From positions 1-64,000 of the forward strand of contig JACFNP010000005.1 in assembly GCA_019454835.1 (NCBI GenBank): 64,000 bases of DNA, read 5' to 3'. This stretch comes from Rubellimicrobium sp. (lineage in GTDB: Bacteria; Pseudomonadota; Alphaproteobacteria; Rhodobacterales; Rhodobacteraceae). The notes under the pieces are model-generated. The model was not told where the DNA came from and made no database searches. It saw only the letters and a list, made by a program, of their open reading frames with translations. Within the stretch, counting starts at the first letter, position 1; each line of letters starts with the position of its first letter. Both the position numbers and the translations under genes were made by a program. Of this stretch, positions 1 through 9,227 are shown piece by piece.

Positions 1-556
<556 letters not shown>

Positions 557-627
557 GGTCAGGATCCCCGAAGGTCTGGTCTGGCGCCTGTTACGGTCAC
601 TGACGATCCCGCCGCAAGGCCGTCGCG

Positions 628-656
628 GCTATAATCCGCACCCGTGCAGGGGGCAA
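628..656 (-). promoter_or_regulatory. Likely sigma-70 promoter of exbB
   Basis: On the minus strand a -35 TTGCCC (plus 651-656) is followed by a 17-bp spacer and a -10 TATAGC (plus 628-633), about 70 bp upstream of the exbB start. This is a pattern match only. Confidence 0.45.
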
Positions 657-669
657 GGCAAATCCTGAC

Positions 670-698
670 TTGATCTGTCGTGAATTGCCGACTAGGAG
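670..698 (+). promoter_or_regulatory. Possible hmuT promoter
   Basis: TTGATC (670-675), a 17-bp spacer and TAGGAG (693-698) stand back to back with the exbB promoter. The -10 is weak. I could not recognise an Irr, RirA or Fur box with confidence. Confidence 0.25.
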
Positions 699-750
699 CC
701 GGGTGCATCCCGGTCCGGTCCGATGGCTGCCGGGGCAACCGGTGCCAGCC
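699..750 (+). other. Structured leader of hmuT (two stem-loops)
   Basis: The untranslated stretch before hmuT holds a perfect 5-bp hairpin (CCGGG, loop TGCAT, CCCGG, 699-713). A longer two-part hairpin follows at 725-750: GGCTG pairs with CAGCC and CCGG with CCGG around a GGCAA loop. It does not match the cobalamin, TPP or SAM riboswitch cores I know. It may be a regulatory leader or simply GC-rich structure. Confidence 0.35.
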
Positions 751-796
751 GCCCGCCACGCACAGCTTTCCGACTCCAGCCGACAAGGATACCGCC

Positions 797-1678
797 GTGG
801 CCGCCGCACGTTCCCTCCGCCACCTTGCCGCCGCGCTTCTGGCCCTGATCCTGCCTGCGGGTGCGCAGGCCGATGCGCCGCCGCGCACCGTCGTTCTTGG
901 CGGCACCCTGGCGGAAATCATCGCGGCGCTGGGCGCCGAAGACCAGCTTGTCGGCCGTGACGCCACCTCGAGCTGGCCCGAATCGCTGCTGGCGCTGCCC
1001 GATGTCGGCTATCTGCGCGCGGTGTCTGCGGAAGGCGTGCTGTCGCTCGAACCCGAACTCATCATCGCCGATCCCGGCGCCGGGCCCGAAGCGGCGGTCG
1101 ATGTGCTGCGCGCGTCGGGCGTGCCCTATGTGACCGTGCCCTACGAGCGCAGCGCCGAAGGAGTCATCGACAAGATCACCGCCACCGCCGCCGCCCTTCA
1201 CCGCGAGGCCGAGGGCGCCGCGCTGGCCGCCCGCGTCCGCAGCCAGATCGACGAGGCTGCCGCCCGCGCCGCCGCCATTCCCGAGGACGCGCGGCGCGGT
1301 GTCCTGTTCGTGATGTCGCTGCAGGGCGGCGCGGTCATGGTCGGCGGGGGCGGGACGACGCCCGACAGTCTCATCACCATGGCGGGGGCGCGGAATGTCG
1401 CTGCCGCAATCGACGGCTACAAGGTGATGACCGACGAGGCGATCATCGCCGCCGCGCCGGACGTGATCCTGATGACCGACGGCGGCATGGACGCCGCGAT
1501 GAGCGCGGCGGCCATCCGCGCGCATCCCGCGCTGGGCCATACGCCTGCGGCCGAACGGGGCGACATCGTCATGATCGACGGGCTGATGGTGCTGGGCTTC
1601 GGCCCGCGCGTCGGCGATGCGGTGCTGTTTCTCAACGACGCCTTCTATCCGGCGGCGGATCGCGGGCCGCAGCCGTGA
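797..1678 (+). CDS. hmuT: HmuT, periplasmic haem-binding protein of the haem ABC importer
   Basis: A 293-residue class III periplasmic binding protein. It binds haem in the periplasm and hands it to HmuUV. The GTG at 797 is preceded by AAGGAT and begins a clear signal peptide (hydrophobic LAAALLALILPAG, cleavage after AQA). The frame stays open upstream to 680, but that part overlaps the structured leader and lacks a good ribosome site. Family features are the EPELIIAD stretch after the N-lobe and the C-terminal VLGFGPR motif typical of HmuT. The stop overlaps the hmuU start by 4 bases, so hmuTUV is translationally coupled. Confidence 0.9.
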   Translation: MAAARSLRHLAAALLALILPAGAQADAPPRTVVLGGTLAEIIAALGAEDQLVGRDATSSWPESLLALPDVGYLRAVSAEGVLSLEPELIIADPGAGPEAAVDVLRASGVPYVTVPYERSAEGVIDKITATAAALHREAEGAALAARVRSQIDEAAARAAAIPEDARRGVLFVMSLQGGAVMVGGGGTTPDSLITMAGARNVAAAIDGYKVMTDEAIIAAAPDVILMTDGGMDAAMSAAAIRAHPALGHTPAAERGDIVMIDGLMVLGFGPRVGDAVLFLNDAFYPAADRGPQP

Positions 1679-2718
1679 CACCGGCGGGCGTCCCGACCGG
1701 CCGGGCGCTGGCCGTTCTGGCGGGGCTGGCGCTGCTCGTGGCGCTGGCGGCGCTGGGGATCGGGGCGACGCGCCTCGGACCCTGGCGGTTGCTGGCGGCG
1801 ATCTGGGGCGACGGGCTGAGTGCGCAGGAACGGCTGGTGCTGTTCAACCTGCGCCTGCCGCGTCTGGTGCTGGGGATGCTGGCGGGCGGTGCGCTGGCGG
1901 TATCGGGGGCGCTGATGCAGGCGCTGTTTCGCAACCCGCTGGCCGATCCGGGCATCATCGGCGTCTCGCCCGGCGCGGCGCTGGGGGCGGTCATCGCCAT
2001 CGTGCTGGGTGGCGCGGTGGCGCCGTTCCTGCCGTTCGCGCTCAGCATCCCGGCGCTGACGATCCTGTTCGCCTTCGCGGGCGGCTGGCTGGCGGTGGCG
2101 CTGCTGTCGCGGGTGGCGTTCCGGGCCGGGCGCACCGACATCGCCTCGATGTTGCTGGCGGGCATCGCGCTTGCGGCGCTGACCGGGGCGGCGACCGGGT
2201 TGCTGATTACCGTGGCCGACGACCAGCAGTTGCGCGACATGAACTACTGGGCGATGGGGTCGCTGGCGGGGGCGACCTGGGCGCGGGTCGGCATGGCGGC
2301 GGCGGTGATCGTGCCTGTGATGGCGCTGGCGCCGCTGCTGGCGCGCGGCATGAACGCGCTGGCCCTGGGCGAGGCCGCCGCGCATCACATGGGCTTTCGG
2401 GTCGAGGCGCTGAAGCGCCGGGCGATCCTGCTGACCGCCGCCGCCACCGGCGCGGCGGTGGCGCTGACCGGCGGCATCGGCTTCGTCGGCATCATCGTGC
2501 CGCATCTGCTGCGGCAGGCGCTGGGGCCGGATCACCGGCTGATCCTGCCCGGCGCGGCGCTGGCCGGCGGGGTGCTGCTGGTGGCGGCGGACGTGGCCGC
2601 GCGCAGCCTGATGGCGCCCGCCGAGATCCCCATCGGCATCCTGACCGCGCTGATCGGCGCGCCGGTGTTCCTGCATATCCTGCTGCGGCGCATGGCGGCG
2701 GGTGGAGGCATCGCATGA
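1675..2718 (+). CDS. hmuU: HmuU, haem ABC transporter permease (FecCD family)
   Basis: 347 residues with about ten hydrophobic segments, the normal size for a FecCD/BtuC-type permease. Recognisable family blocks are LRLPRLVLGMLAGGALAVSG near residue 60, GALMQALFRNPLADPGIIG, the mid-protein MNYWAMGSL, and the C-terminal GIGFVGIIVPHLLRQALGPDH that forms the coupling region for the ATPase. It forms the haem channel in the inner membrane with HmuV. The GTG start overlaps the hmuT stop, and the stop overlaps the hmuV start. Confidence 0.93.
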   Translation: MTPAGVPTGRALAVLAGLALLVALAALGIGATRLGPWRLLAAIWGDGLSAQERLVLFNLRLPRLVLGMLAGGALAVSGALMQALFRNPLADPGIIGVSPGAALGAVIAIVLGGAVAPFLPFALSIPALTILFAFAGGWLAVALLSRVAFRAGRTDIASMLLAGIALAALTGAATGLLITVADDQQLRDMNYWAMGSLAGATWARVGMAAAVIVPVMALAPLLARGMNALALGEAAAHHMGFRVEALKRRAILLTAAATGAAVALTGGIGFVGIIVPHLLRQALGPDHRLILPGAALAGGVLLVAADVAARSLMAPAEIPIGILTALIGAPVFLHILLRRMAAGGGIA

Positions 2719-3506
2719 TTCGGCTTGACGGCGTGAGCCTGCATCGCGGCAGCCGCTGCATCCTGTGCGGGCTGAGCCTCGACATCCGCGCGGGCGAGGT
2801 GACGGTGATTCTGGGGCCGAACGGGTCCGGCAAGTCGACGCTGCTGGCGGCGCTGGCGGGCACCATGCCCTATCGGGGTGCGGTGCGGCTGAACGGGCAT
2901 GACGTTTCGCGCTGCGGCCCGGCGCGGATGGCCGAGGAACGCGCGGTGCTGCCGCAGCACAGCGAACTGGCCTTTCCGTTCCGCGTCGCCGAAGTGGTGG
3001 CGCTGGGGGCGCGCGGCGGGCTGGCGGGCGATCCGGCGGCGCTGGCGGCGCGGGTCGAGGCGCTGCTGGCGCGGCTGGGCCTTGAGGGGTTCGGGCCGCG
3101 CAATGCCGCGTCGCTGTCGGGCGGCGAGGCGCAGCGGATGCATCTGGCCCGCGTGCTGCTGCAGGCCGAGACCGGCAGCGGCGCGCCGCCCTGGCTGTTT
3201 CTGGACGAACCCGTCAACGGCCTTGATCTGGCGCACCAGCTTGCGGTGATGGACGAGGCCCGCGCCTTTGCCCGGCAGGGCGGCGGGGTGCTGGCGGTGC
3301 TGCACGACCTGAACCTTGCCGTGCGCGCCGCCGACCGGCTGCTGGTGTTGCACGAGGGCGGGCTGTGCGCCGACGGGCCGCCGGGCAGGGTGCTGAACGA
3401 TGCCCTGCTGGAAACGGTTTTCGGCTGCGAGGCGCTGATGAACCGTATTCCGCTGGACCGGCCGTTCCTGCTGGTCCAGGCGCAGGCGAATATCACAAGA
3501 CAATGA
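2715..3506 (+). CDS. hmuV: HmuV, haem ABC transporter ATPase
   Basis: 263 residues. Walker A GPNGSGKST at residues 34-42, signature SLSGGEAQRMHLAR, Walker B LFLDEP, and the H-loop in VLHDLNLAV show a complete ABC ATPase of the HmuV/FhuC class. It powers HmuTU haem import from the cytoplasmic face. The ATG at 2715 overlaps the hmuU stop (ATGA). A longer open frame through 1617 runs across hmuU in another phase and is not coding upstream of 2715. Confidence 0.93.
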   Translation: MIRLDGVSLHRGSRCILCGLSLDIRAGEVTVILGPNGSGKSTLLAALAGTMPYRGAVRLNGHDVSRCGPARMAEERAVLPQHSELAFPFRVAEVVALGARGGLAGDPAALAARVEALLARLGLEGFGPRNAASLSGGEAQRMHLARVLLQAETGSGAPPWLFLDEPVNGLDLAHQLAVMDEARAFARQGGGVLAVLHDLNLAVRAADRLLVLHEGGLCADGPPGRVLNDALLETVFGCEALMNRIPLDRPFLLVQAQANITRQ

Positions 3507-3549
3507 TGTATAATGAAGATTCAAAGGCACGCCGTGCGACGAAATGCCC

Positions 3550-3578
3550 TTGCCATGCCCGGATTAATACCTTACCAA
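3550..3578 (+). promoter_or_regulatory. Possible second promoter ahead of the haem receptor
   Basis: The 140-bp gap between hmuV and hmuR is clearly more AT-rich than its surroundings. It contains TTGCCA (3550-3555), a 17-bp spacer and TACCAA (3573-3578), and a separate TATAAT at 3509-3514 with no good -35. The receptor may therefore have its own start in addition to read-through. Confidence 0.25.
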
Positions 3579-3647
3579 ATCACTCAAGAATCAGGCACCC
3601 AACATCCGCCAGGTGGCCACCATGACACTCTCGCCCAGGGGAACACC

Positions 3648-5744
3648 ATGTCCATGATCCGCCGGAGCGGCGCGGCTGCGCTTGGTCTCATGCTGTCGCT
3701 GACCACCGCGATGCCGCTGTTCGCGCAGAATGCCGCGCCGATCTACCTCGACACGATCACCCTGACCGCGACCGGGCTGCCGACCGAAATCCTGCGCAAT
3801 CCGGCCTCGGTCACGGTCGTCGAAGGCGACGACATCGCAGGCAACGCGCCGGTGTCGGTCGCCACCTTGCTGCGCGACGTGCCCGGCGTGCAGGTCGTCG
3901 AGGAGGGGATCGAGCGCATCTCGATCCGGGGCGAAAGCTCGCGCCGGGTGGCGGTGCTGATCGACGGCCAGCGGCTGACCGACCACACCAACTACGGCCA
4001 GCCGATCCTCATCGACCCCTCGCTGATCGAGCGGATCGAGGTCGTGCGGGGGTCGTCCTCGGTCATCTCGGGCAGTCAGGCCATCGGCGGCGTGGTGAAC
4101 ATCATCACCCGCCAGGGCGCGGCGCAGCCGTTGCAGTTCACGCTGTCGGGCGGGGTGATCGGTGCGACAAACGGCTGGCGCGGCGCCGCGACGGCGGCGG
4201 GGACGCTGGATGTCGGCGCGGGCGAGCTGGAATACCGGCTGAGCCTGGGCGGGATGGAGCAGGGCAACCGCCGCACGCCGAACGGCATTCTTGAACAGTC
4301 CGACACCAGCGACCGCACCCGTTCGGCGATGGTCGCATGGCGGCAGGGCAACCACCGCACCGGGCTGGAGTATCTGGCCTATGATCTGTCGGCCAACGTG
4401 CCGACCGAAATCTCCGAATTCTTCATCTACCTGCCGCGCCGCGATCTGGAGAAGGTGGCCCTGTTCCACGAGATCACCAACGCGACCCCGTGGCTGGAAC
4501 GGCTGCGCTTTGACGTGCACCGGCAGACGATCGACCGGGAGTTTCTGAATGATCTGACCACCCGCGATCCGGACGATTGGGCGAGTTACACAACAGACCC
4601 TGGAGTCGTGAGTATGCGTGTTGCTTCGGCCTCGACCGACGCGCAACTGACCTACGGGGCGAGCATCAGCGCCGAGATGAGTTTCTCCGACCGTAGCCGC
4701 ACCTTTGCGGGACTGGAATACGAAGATGACCGGTTGGTTTCTGACAAGGATACGGACATTTCGACCGATCCAATATTGTACCGGACCGGCGCCAGTATCC
4801 CCCTGATCCCCTCGCCGATCCGCCGCCATGACGAGGCGTCGATCCGCACGGTCTCGCTCTATGGCCAGCACGAGATCGACCTGTCCGACACGCTGACCCT
4901 GACCTTTGGCGGGCGCTGGTATGATGTGAGCGCCAGCCACGATGTCGCGCGCCGCTCGATGATGAACGGGCCGTTCACGGACCAGCCCCGTTCGGCCAAC
5001 AGCGACAGCCGTGCGCTGTTCGCCGCCGGGCTGGTCTGGCAGCCGGACGAGGATACCGCGATCCGGGCCAATGTCTCGCAAGGCTATGTCTATCCGTCGC
5101 TGAGCCAGTTGTTCCTGTCCACCACGGCGGGCGGCACGACCATCAACGGCAATCCCGACCTGCGCCCGGAACGGGCGACCACCTTTGAACTGGGCGCGCG
5201 CCGCGACCGGGACGGCTGGCTACTGGATGCGACGCTCTATCACAGCCGGGCCGAGGACTATATCGCCGCCGTTCCGGCAGGCGCGGCCAGCCAATACCGG
5301 AACATCGACGCGGCCCGCACCTGGGGTCTCGAACTGGCCGCCGAATACGACACCGGGTTCCACGGCCTCACGCCCTATGTCTCGGCGGCGCTGATGCAGC
5401 GTGAATTCGCCTATGCCAACGGCTACACGACCACCGACAGCGGGACGGCGGCGCTGGCCGGGCGGGTCGGGCTGCGGGCGGCCTGGGATTTCGGCGCGGT
5501 CCACGGCGAAAGCGACCTGTTCCTGCGCGGCGAAAGCGGCGTCACCATGCGCGACGACAGCGGCGTCATCACCGACCGCGCGGCAGGCTATGCCACCCTG
5601 AACCTGCACACCTCGGTCAGCCTCGGCGACAATACCACCGCCGTTGTCGAGGTGAACAACATCACCGACCGCCTCTATCAGCCCTGGGAACAGGCCACCG
5701 GCGCCGGGCGGTCGGTCAACCTGTTCGTCACCCGCACCTTCTGA
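3648..5744 (+). CDS. hmuR: HmuR, TonB-dependent haem/haemoglobin receptor
   Basis: 698 residues from the ATG at 3648 (AGGGGA upstream; signal peptide ending LFAQN). A plug domain follows (YLDTITLTATG, DVPGVQVVEEGIERISIRG, IERIEVVRGSSS), then a beta-barrel ending in the aromatic residue of VTRTF. The NPDL motif near residue 510 (GNPDLRPE) is the conserved extracellular signature of haem receptors, preceded by a loose FRAP-like YVYPSL. It brings haem across the outer membrane using TonB-ExbBD, passing it to HmuT. The stretch around 4590-4790 has noticeably less C/G-ending codon use than the rest. The frame extends upstream to 3513, but the leader only makes sense from 3648. Confidence 0.92.
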   Translation: MSMIRRSGAAALGLMLSLTTAMPLFAQNAAPIYLDTITLTATGLPTEILRNPASVTVVEGDDIAGNAPVSVATLLRDVPGVQVVEEGIERISIRGESSRRVAVLIDGQRLTDHTNYGQPILIDPSLIERIEVVRGSSSVISGSQAIGGVVNIITRQGAAQPLQFTLSGGVIGATNGWRGAATAAGTLDVGAGELEYRLSLGGMEQGNRRTPNGILEQSDTSDRTRSAMVAWRQGNHRTGLEYLAYDLSANVPTEISEFFIYLPRRDLEKVALFHEITNATPWLERLRFDVHRQTIDREFLNDLTTRDPDDWASYTTDPGVVSMRVASASTDAQLTYGASISAEMSFSDRSRTFAGLEYEDDRLVSDKDTDISTDPILYRTGASIPLIPSPIRRHDEASIRTVSLYGQHEIDLSDTLTLTFGGRWYDVSASHDVARRSMMNGPFTDQPRSANSDSRALFAAGLVWQPDEDTAIRANVSQGYVYPSLSQLFLSTTAGGTTINGNPDLRPERATTFELGARRDRDGWLLDATLYHSRAEDYIAAVPAGAASQYRNIDAARTWGLELAAEYDTGFHGLTPYVSAALMQREFAYANGYTTTDSGTAALAGRVGLRAAWDFGAVHGESDLFLRGESGVTMRDDSGVITDRAAGYATLNLHTSVSLGDNTTAVVEVNNITDRLYQPWEQATGAGRSVNLFVTRTF

Positions 5745-5787
5745 CGCCGGAGGAGTCCTTGGCCGATACCTCACCGGAGACCTTCGC

Positions 5788-6291
5788 ATGACCGCTGACG
5801 CCATCCGCGCCGCCATCGCCGATAATCCTACCGGCGCGCTCGAGGATATCGCCGCAAAGGCGGGCGTGACCCCGCTGGCCGTGCTCGAGGCGCTGCCCGA
5901 GGGCGAGGTCGTCACCGTCCCCGGCAGCCTGTTCGAGGAAGTGATGGCCGACATCACCGGCTGGGGCGAGATCACCTTCATCGTCAACACGCCCAACATC
6001 ATCTTCGAGGTCCGCGCGCCGCTGGGGGCGGGCAAGGTCGGGCACGGCATGTTCAACCTGCACGACAAGGGCATCGGCGGGCATATCCACTACCGGAAAT
6101 GCGCCCGCATCGCCTTCGTGCGGCGCAAGCTCTTCAACACCGACACCGCCTCGGTGCAGTTCTATGCGCAGGACGGAAGCTGCATGTTCAAGGTCTATCT
6201 GGGGCGGACCGAGGACCGGGCGCTGAAGCCCGAGCAGATCGCCGCCATGGATGCCCTGCAGGCGCGGCTCTGTGAAGGGGCGGCTGCATGA
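5788..6291 (+). CDS. hutX: HutX/HugX-type cytosolic haem carrier protein
   Basis: 167 residues of the ChuX/HutX family: GALEDIAAKAGVTPLAVLEALPEGE, then the central HDKGIGGHIHYRKCARIAFVRR block. The family binds haem as a dimer in the cytoplasm and passes it to haem-degrading enzymes. No full-length HmuS/ChuS is in the window, so this short protein probably takes the intracellular carrier role here. It starts 43 bases after hmuR with a GGAG site further up. The stop overlaps the next start (ATGA), tying it to the SDR gene. Confidence 0.88.
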   Translation: MTADAIRAAIADNPTGALEDIAAKAGVTPLAVLEALPEGEVVTVPGSLFEEVMADITGWGEITFIVNTPNIIFEVRAPLGAGKVGHGMFNLHDKGIGGHIHYRKCARIAFVRRKLFNTDTASVQFYAQDGSCMFKVYLGRTEDRALKPEQIAAMDALQARLCEGAAA

Positions 6292-7181
6292 GAGCAGACA
6301 CGACAGGCCCGCTCGCGGGCCGTCACCTTGCCATTCTGGGCCTCGGCTATACCGCGCAGGAGGTCGCGCGGCAGGCGATGGCCCAGGGCGCGCGCGTCTC
6401 CGGCACGACAGGCGATGCAGCAAAGGCCGCGCGGCTGGTGGCGGATGGCGTGACGATCCTTGCGACGCAGGACGGCGAACTCTATCCCGACGCGCTGGCC
6501 GACGTGACCGACCTGCTGGTGTCGATCCCGCCCACGCCGGCGGGCTGTCCCGGCGTGCCGATGATCGCGCCGGAACTGCCGGGGGCGCGCAGCCTGCGCT
6601 GGATCGGCTATCTGTCGTCGAGCGCCATCTACGGCGACTGCGGCGGCGACTGGATCGACGAGACCCGCGAACCTGCGCCGCGCAGCCGCCACGCGCTGGC
6701 GCGGCTCGACGCCGAACAGGACTGGCGCGAGATCGCCCGCTTTCGCAGCACCGCGCTCGACATCCTGCGCATCGCGGGCATCTACGGCCCCGGCCGCGAC
6801 CGGATCGCGTCCCTGCGCGACGGCACGGCGCGGGTGATCGACAAGTCGGGGCAGGTCTTCAACCGCATCCACCGCGACGACATCGCCGGGGCGGTGCTGG
6901 CCGCGATGATGTCGCCCGCAGGCACGCGGGTGACCAATCTGGCCGACGGGGCACCCTGTTCCCCGGTGGAACTGATGCGCGGCGTGGCCGGGATGCTGGG
7001 CCTGGAGCCGCCTGCGGTGGTGCCCTGGGATCCGGCCACCCTGCCGCCCGGCATGGCGCGCTTCTACGCCGAGAGCCGCCGCCTGAAGAACGACCGCCTG
7101 CGCGCGCTGCCGGGCTTTGTGCTGCGCTATCCCGACTGGCGCGCGGGTTACCGCGCCATCATCGCCGCCGCCGCGGCCTGA
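6288..7181 (+). CDS. SDR-family NAD(P)-dependent oxidoreductase (YeeZ-like)
   Basis: 297 residues. An N-terminal Rossmann fold with GLGYTA (near residue 18) and the extended-SDR segments IGYLSSSAIYGDCGGDWIDE and ILRIAGIYGPGRDR. The protein resembles the YeeZ/atypical SDR group. It overlaps hutX by 4 bases and is 27 bases from the haem-monooxygenase-like gene, so it is built into the haem operon. Its reaction cannot be read from sequence. A role as a reductase for a haem breakdown product is inference from position only. Confidence 0.8.
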   Translation: MRADTTGPLAGRHLAILGLGYTAQEVARQAMAQGARVSGTTGDAAKAARLVADGVTILATQDGELYPDALADVTDLLVSIPPTPAGCPGVPMIAPELPGARSLRWIGYLSSSAIYGDCGGDWIDETREPAPRSRHALARLDAEQDWREIARFRSTALDILRIAGIYGPGRDRIASLRDGTARVIDKSGQVFNRIHRDDIAGAVLAAMMSPAGTRVTNLADGAPCSPVELMRGVAGMLGLEPPAVVPWDPATLPPGMARFYAESRRLKNDRLRALPGFVLRYPDWRAGYRAIIAAAAA

Positions 7182-7208
7182 CATCCACGACGACAGGGAA
7201 CATTTGTC

Positions 7209-7523
7209 ATGTATATCGCCATGAACCGCTTCAAGGTCCGCCCCGGTGCCGAGACCGCGTTCGAGAACATCTGGAAGGCCCGCGAAAGCTGGCTGCCGGG
7301 GATGGACGGCTTTCGCAGCTTTCAACTGCTGCGCGGCCCTGAAAACGCGGCCGAGGGCTACACGCTGTTCGCCACCCACACCACCTGGGACAGCGAGGCC
7401 GCCTTCACCGCCTGGACGCAGTCCGAAGCCTTCCTCGCCAGCCACCGCAAGTCCGGCTCGGGTCCGCTGCTGACCGACCGCCACCCGCAATTCGAGGGCT
7501 TCGCGGTGGTCGCGGGCGCCTGA
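7209..7523 (+). CDS. Antibiotic-biosynthesis-monooxygenase fold protein, probable IsdG/HutZ-like haem oxygenase
   Basis: 104 residues, a single ferredoxin-like ABM domain. It carries Asn6, Trp69 and His79. IsdG haem monooxygenase uses Asn7, Trp67 and His77, so the order and the ten-residue Trp-His spacing agree. In a locus with HmuTUV, HmuR and HutX this supports cytosolic haem degradation that releases iron. The start ATG at 7209 follows GGGAAC. A GC-rich hairpin follows the stop. The catalytic assignment rests on the three residues and the context, not on measured activity. Confidence 0.8.
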   Translation: MYIAMNRFKVRPGAETAFENIWKARESWLPGMDGFRSFQLLRGPENAAEGYTLFATHTTWDSEAAFTAWTQSEAFLASHRKSGSGPLLTDRHPQFEGFAVVAGA

Positions 7524-7533
7524 CCGGCGGGCG

Positions 7534-7563
7534 GGCGGGGGGTGCAGCGTTCCGCGCCCCGCC
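7534..7563 (+). terminator. Possible terminator of the haem operon
   Basis: GGCGGGG (7534-7540) pairs with CCCCGCC (7557-7563) just after the last haem gene. There is no U-rich tail, so this is a hairpin of uncertain strength. The rest of the 7524-7861 gap holds the promoter and operator described next and no gene that I can support. Confidence 0.35.
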
Positions 7564-7680
7564 ATCGACATTGCCCATGGCGACAGTGCCGACGCTGACG
7601 TTGTCGACACTCTCCCCGCCGCCCCGGACCCTGCCGGGGCGGGCTTCGCAGCGTCAGATATCCTGGATACGACTTTTCCG

Positions 7681-7711
7681 TTGACAGGCCCGGACTGCGG
7701 AAACGTATAAA
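7681..7711 (+). promoter_or_regulatory. Promoter of the HAAT-type ABC transporter operon
   Basis: A perfect -35 TTGACA (7681-7686) and a -10 TATAAA (7706-7711), separated by 19 bp, which is longer than the usual 17. The long spacer often goes with a regulated promoter. Confidence 0.5.
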
Positions 7712-7717
7712 CGTTTC
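7700..7717 (+). promoter_or_regulatory. Palindromic operator GAAACGTATAAACGTTTC over the -10
   Basis: Two 7-bp perfect arms (GAAACGT and ACGTTTC) flank ATAA, so the -10 box sits inside the palindrome. This is the layout of a repressor operator. No regulator gene is next to it. Confidence 0.5.
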
Positions 7718-7861
7718 GTGTTCGGTTGCCTGCGGGACGGAGTCTGTTCCGGTCGCAGCAAACCGGGGCGCCGCCCGGCGCAAACCGCAGGACAAGCGGG
7801 CCGGGTGGTGGTGCGGCGAACGCGCCTGGACGGCAAAGAGTCCGATAGGGAGTAAAGACTG

Positions 7862-9219
7862 ATGACGACGAAGAAAACGCTCGGCGAAGGGCGGGGCCTC
7901 GGCCGCCGTGGTGTCCTCAAACTTGGTGCGGGGACCGCTGCGGCCGCGCTCATCCCCGGCCTTGGCAGCACCGGCTGGGCCTGGGCACAGGAACAGCCGC
8001 CGCTGGGGACCTGGCCCGCCGGGGTCGCGGGCGACACGGTCTATATCGGCGCCGCCTGCCGCTGACCGGCACCTATGCCGTGCAGGGCGAGGACGAGCGC
8101 AAGGGCATGGAGCTTGCGGTCGAGCATATCAACACCAGCCACCCGCTGATGAAGGAACTCGCCCCCGGCGTCGACAACGGCCTCCTCGGCAAGAAGCTCG
8201 AGATTCTGGTTGCCGATTCGGCGGCGAACCCCAATCAGGCGGTGCAGGCCGAGCAGAGCTTCATCAACCAGAACAACGTGATGATGATGACCGGTTCGAC
8301 CTCGTCCTCGGTGGCGGTGGCGCTGAACAAGCTCGCCGACCGCGAGAAGATCATCTACCTGCCGGGCATTTCGGGATCGAACGACACCACCGGCAAGGAC
8401 TGCGCGCGCTACGGCTTCCGTCAGGGCTTCTTCGGCGAGATGGCGGCCAATGCCATCGGCCCGACGCTGGTGAAGAACTTCGGCGAGAACCGCAAGGCCG
8501 CCTACATGACGCCCGACTACACCTACGGCCACACCGTGACCGAATCGGTCAGCACCTATCTGCGCGATCATGCCGGCTGGGAGGTGGTGACGAACCAGGT
8601 CTCGCCGCTGGGCACGCAGGACTTCAGCCAGTATCTGACCAACATCGCCAATTCGGGCGCCGACTTCCTCATCAACGTGAACTGGGGCCGCGACGCGGTG
8701 CTGTCCACGCAGCAGGCGGCGCAGTTCGGCATCATCCCGGCGATGACGCTGGTGGTGCCCTACCAGATCCCGTTCCTCGCCCCCGAGGCCGGGCCCGAGC
8801 TGACCGAGGGCGTCTTTGCCTGCACCGAATTCTGGTGGACGCTCGAGGACGAGTATCCGCTGGTCAAGCAGTTCGTCGAGGCGTTCCAGGAGAAATACGG
8901 CTACCGGCCGGAATGGGGCGCCGAGAACGGCTATGTCGCCTTTGCGCACTGGGCGCGCATGATTACCGAGGCGAACAGCTTCTACCCCGCCGACGTGATC
9001 GCCCAGTACGAGAAGGGCGAGACCATCCCCTCGCTGATGGGTGACGTGTTCTATCGCCCCGAGGACCACCAGTGCGTTCGTCCGGTCTGCATCGTGCGCG
9101 GCAAGGCGCGTTCCGAGATGCAGAACGACGAGGACTTCTGGGAAGTGGTCGAAGTGCTCTCCGGGCCGGACGTGATCCAGCCGGTCGATTACCTCGGCTG
9201 CGAACTCGGCGAAATCTGA
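7862..9219 (+). pseudogene. Branched-chain-amino-acid-type ABC substrate-binding protein, frameshifted near 8057
   Basis: The first frame (7862-8065) gives a Tat-like leader (GRRGVLKLG) and the mature start up to VYIGAA, then meets a TGA at 8063. The other frame from about 8059 continues as PLTGTYA and then a complete type I periplasmic binding protein to 9219. Restoring one base before TG at 8057 would give the family segment IGAAVPLTGTYA, so a single base is missing. The whole protein would be about 452 residues. The rest is intact and shows no other damage, so this is either a recent mutation or a sequencing or assembly error. An internal GTG at 8080 would lack the export signal. Substrate is unknown: amino acid, amide or aromatic acid are all possible. 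Confidence 0.8.
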
Positions 9220-9227
9220 ACCTGTCA

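Noticed and set aside
693-796. Cobalamin riboswitch before hmuT
   Set aside because: GGTGC and GGGGCAAC pieces look similar at first, but the B12 core and the GCCACTG and AGGAGACCTGCC parts are absent, unlike the true riboswitch at 54630.
680-796. Longer N-terminus for HmuT
   Set aside because: It would place a cysteine- and proline-rich stretch before a normal signal peptide and runs through the hairpin leader.
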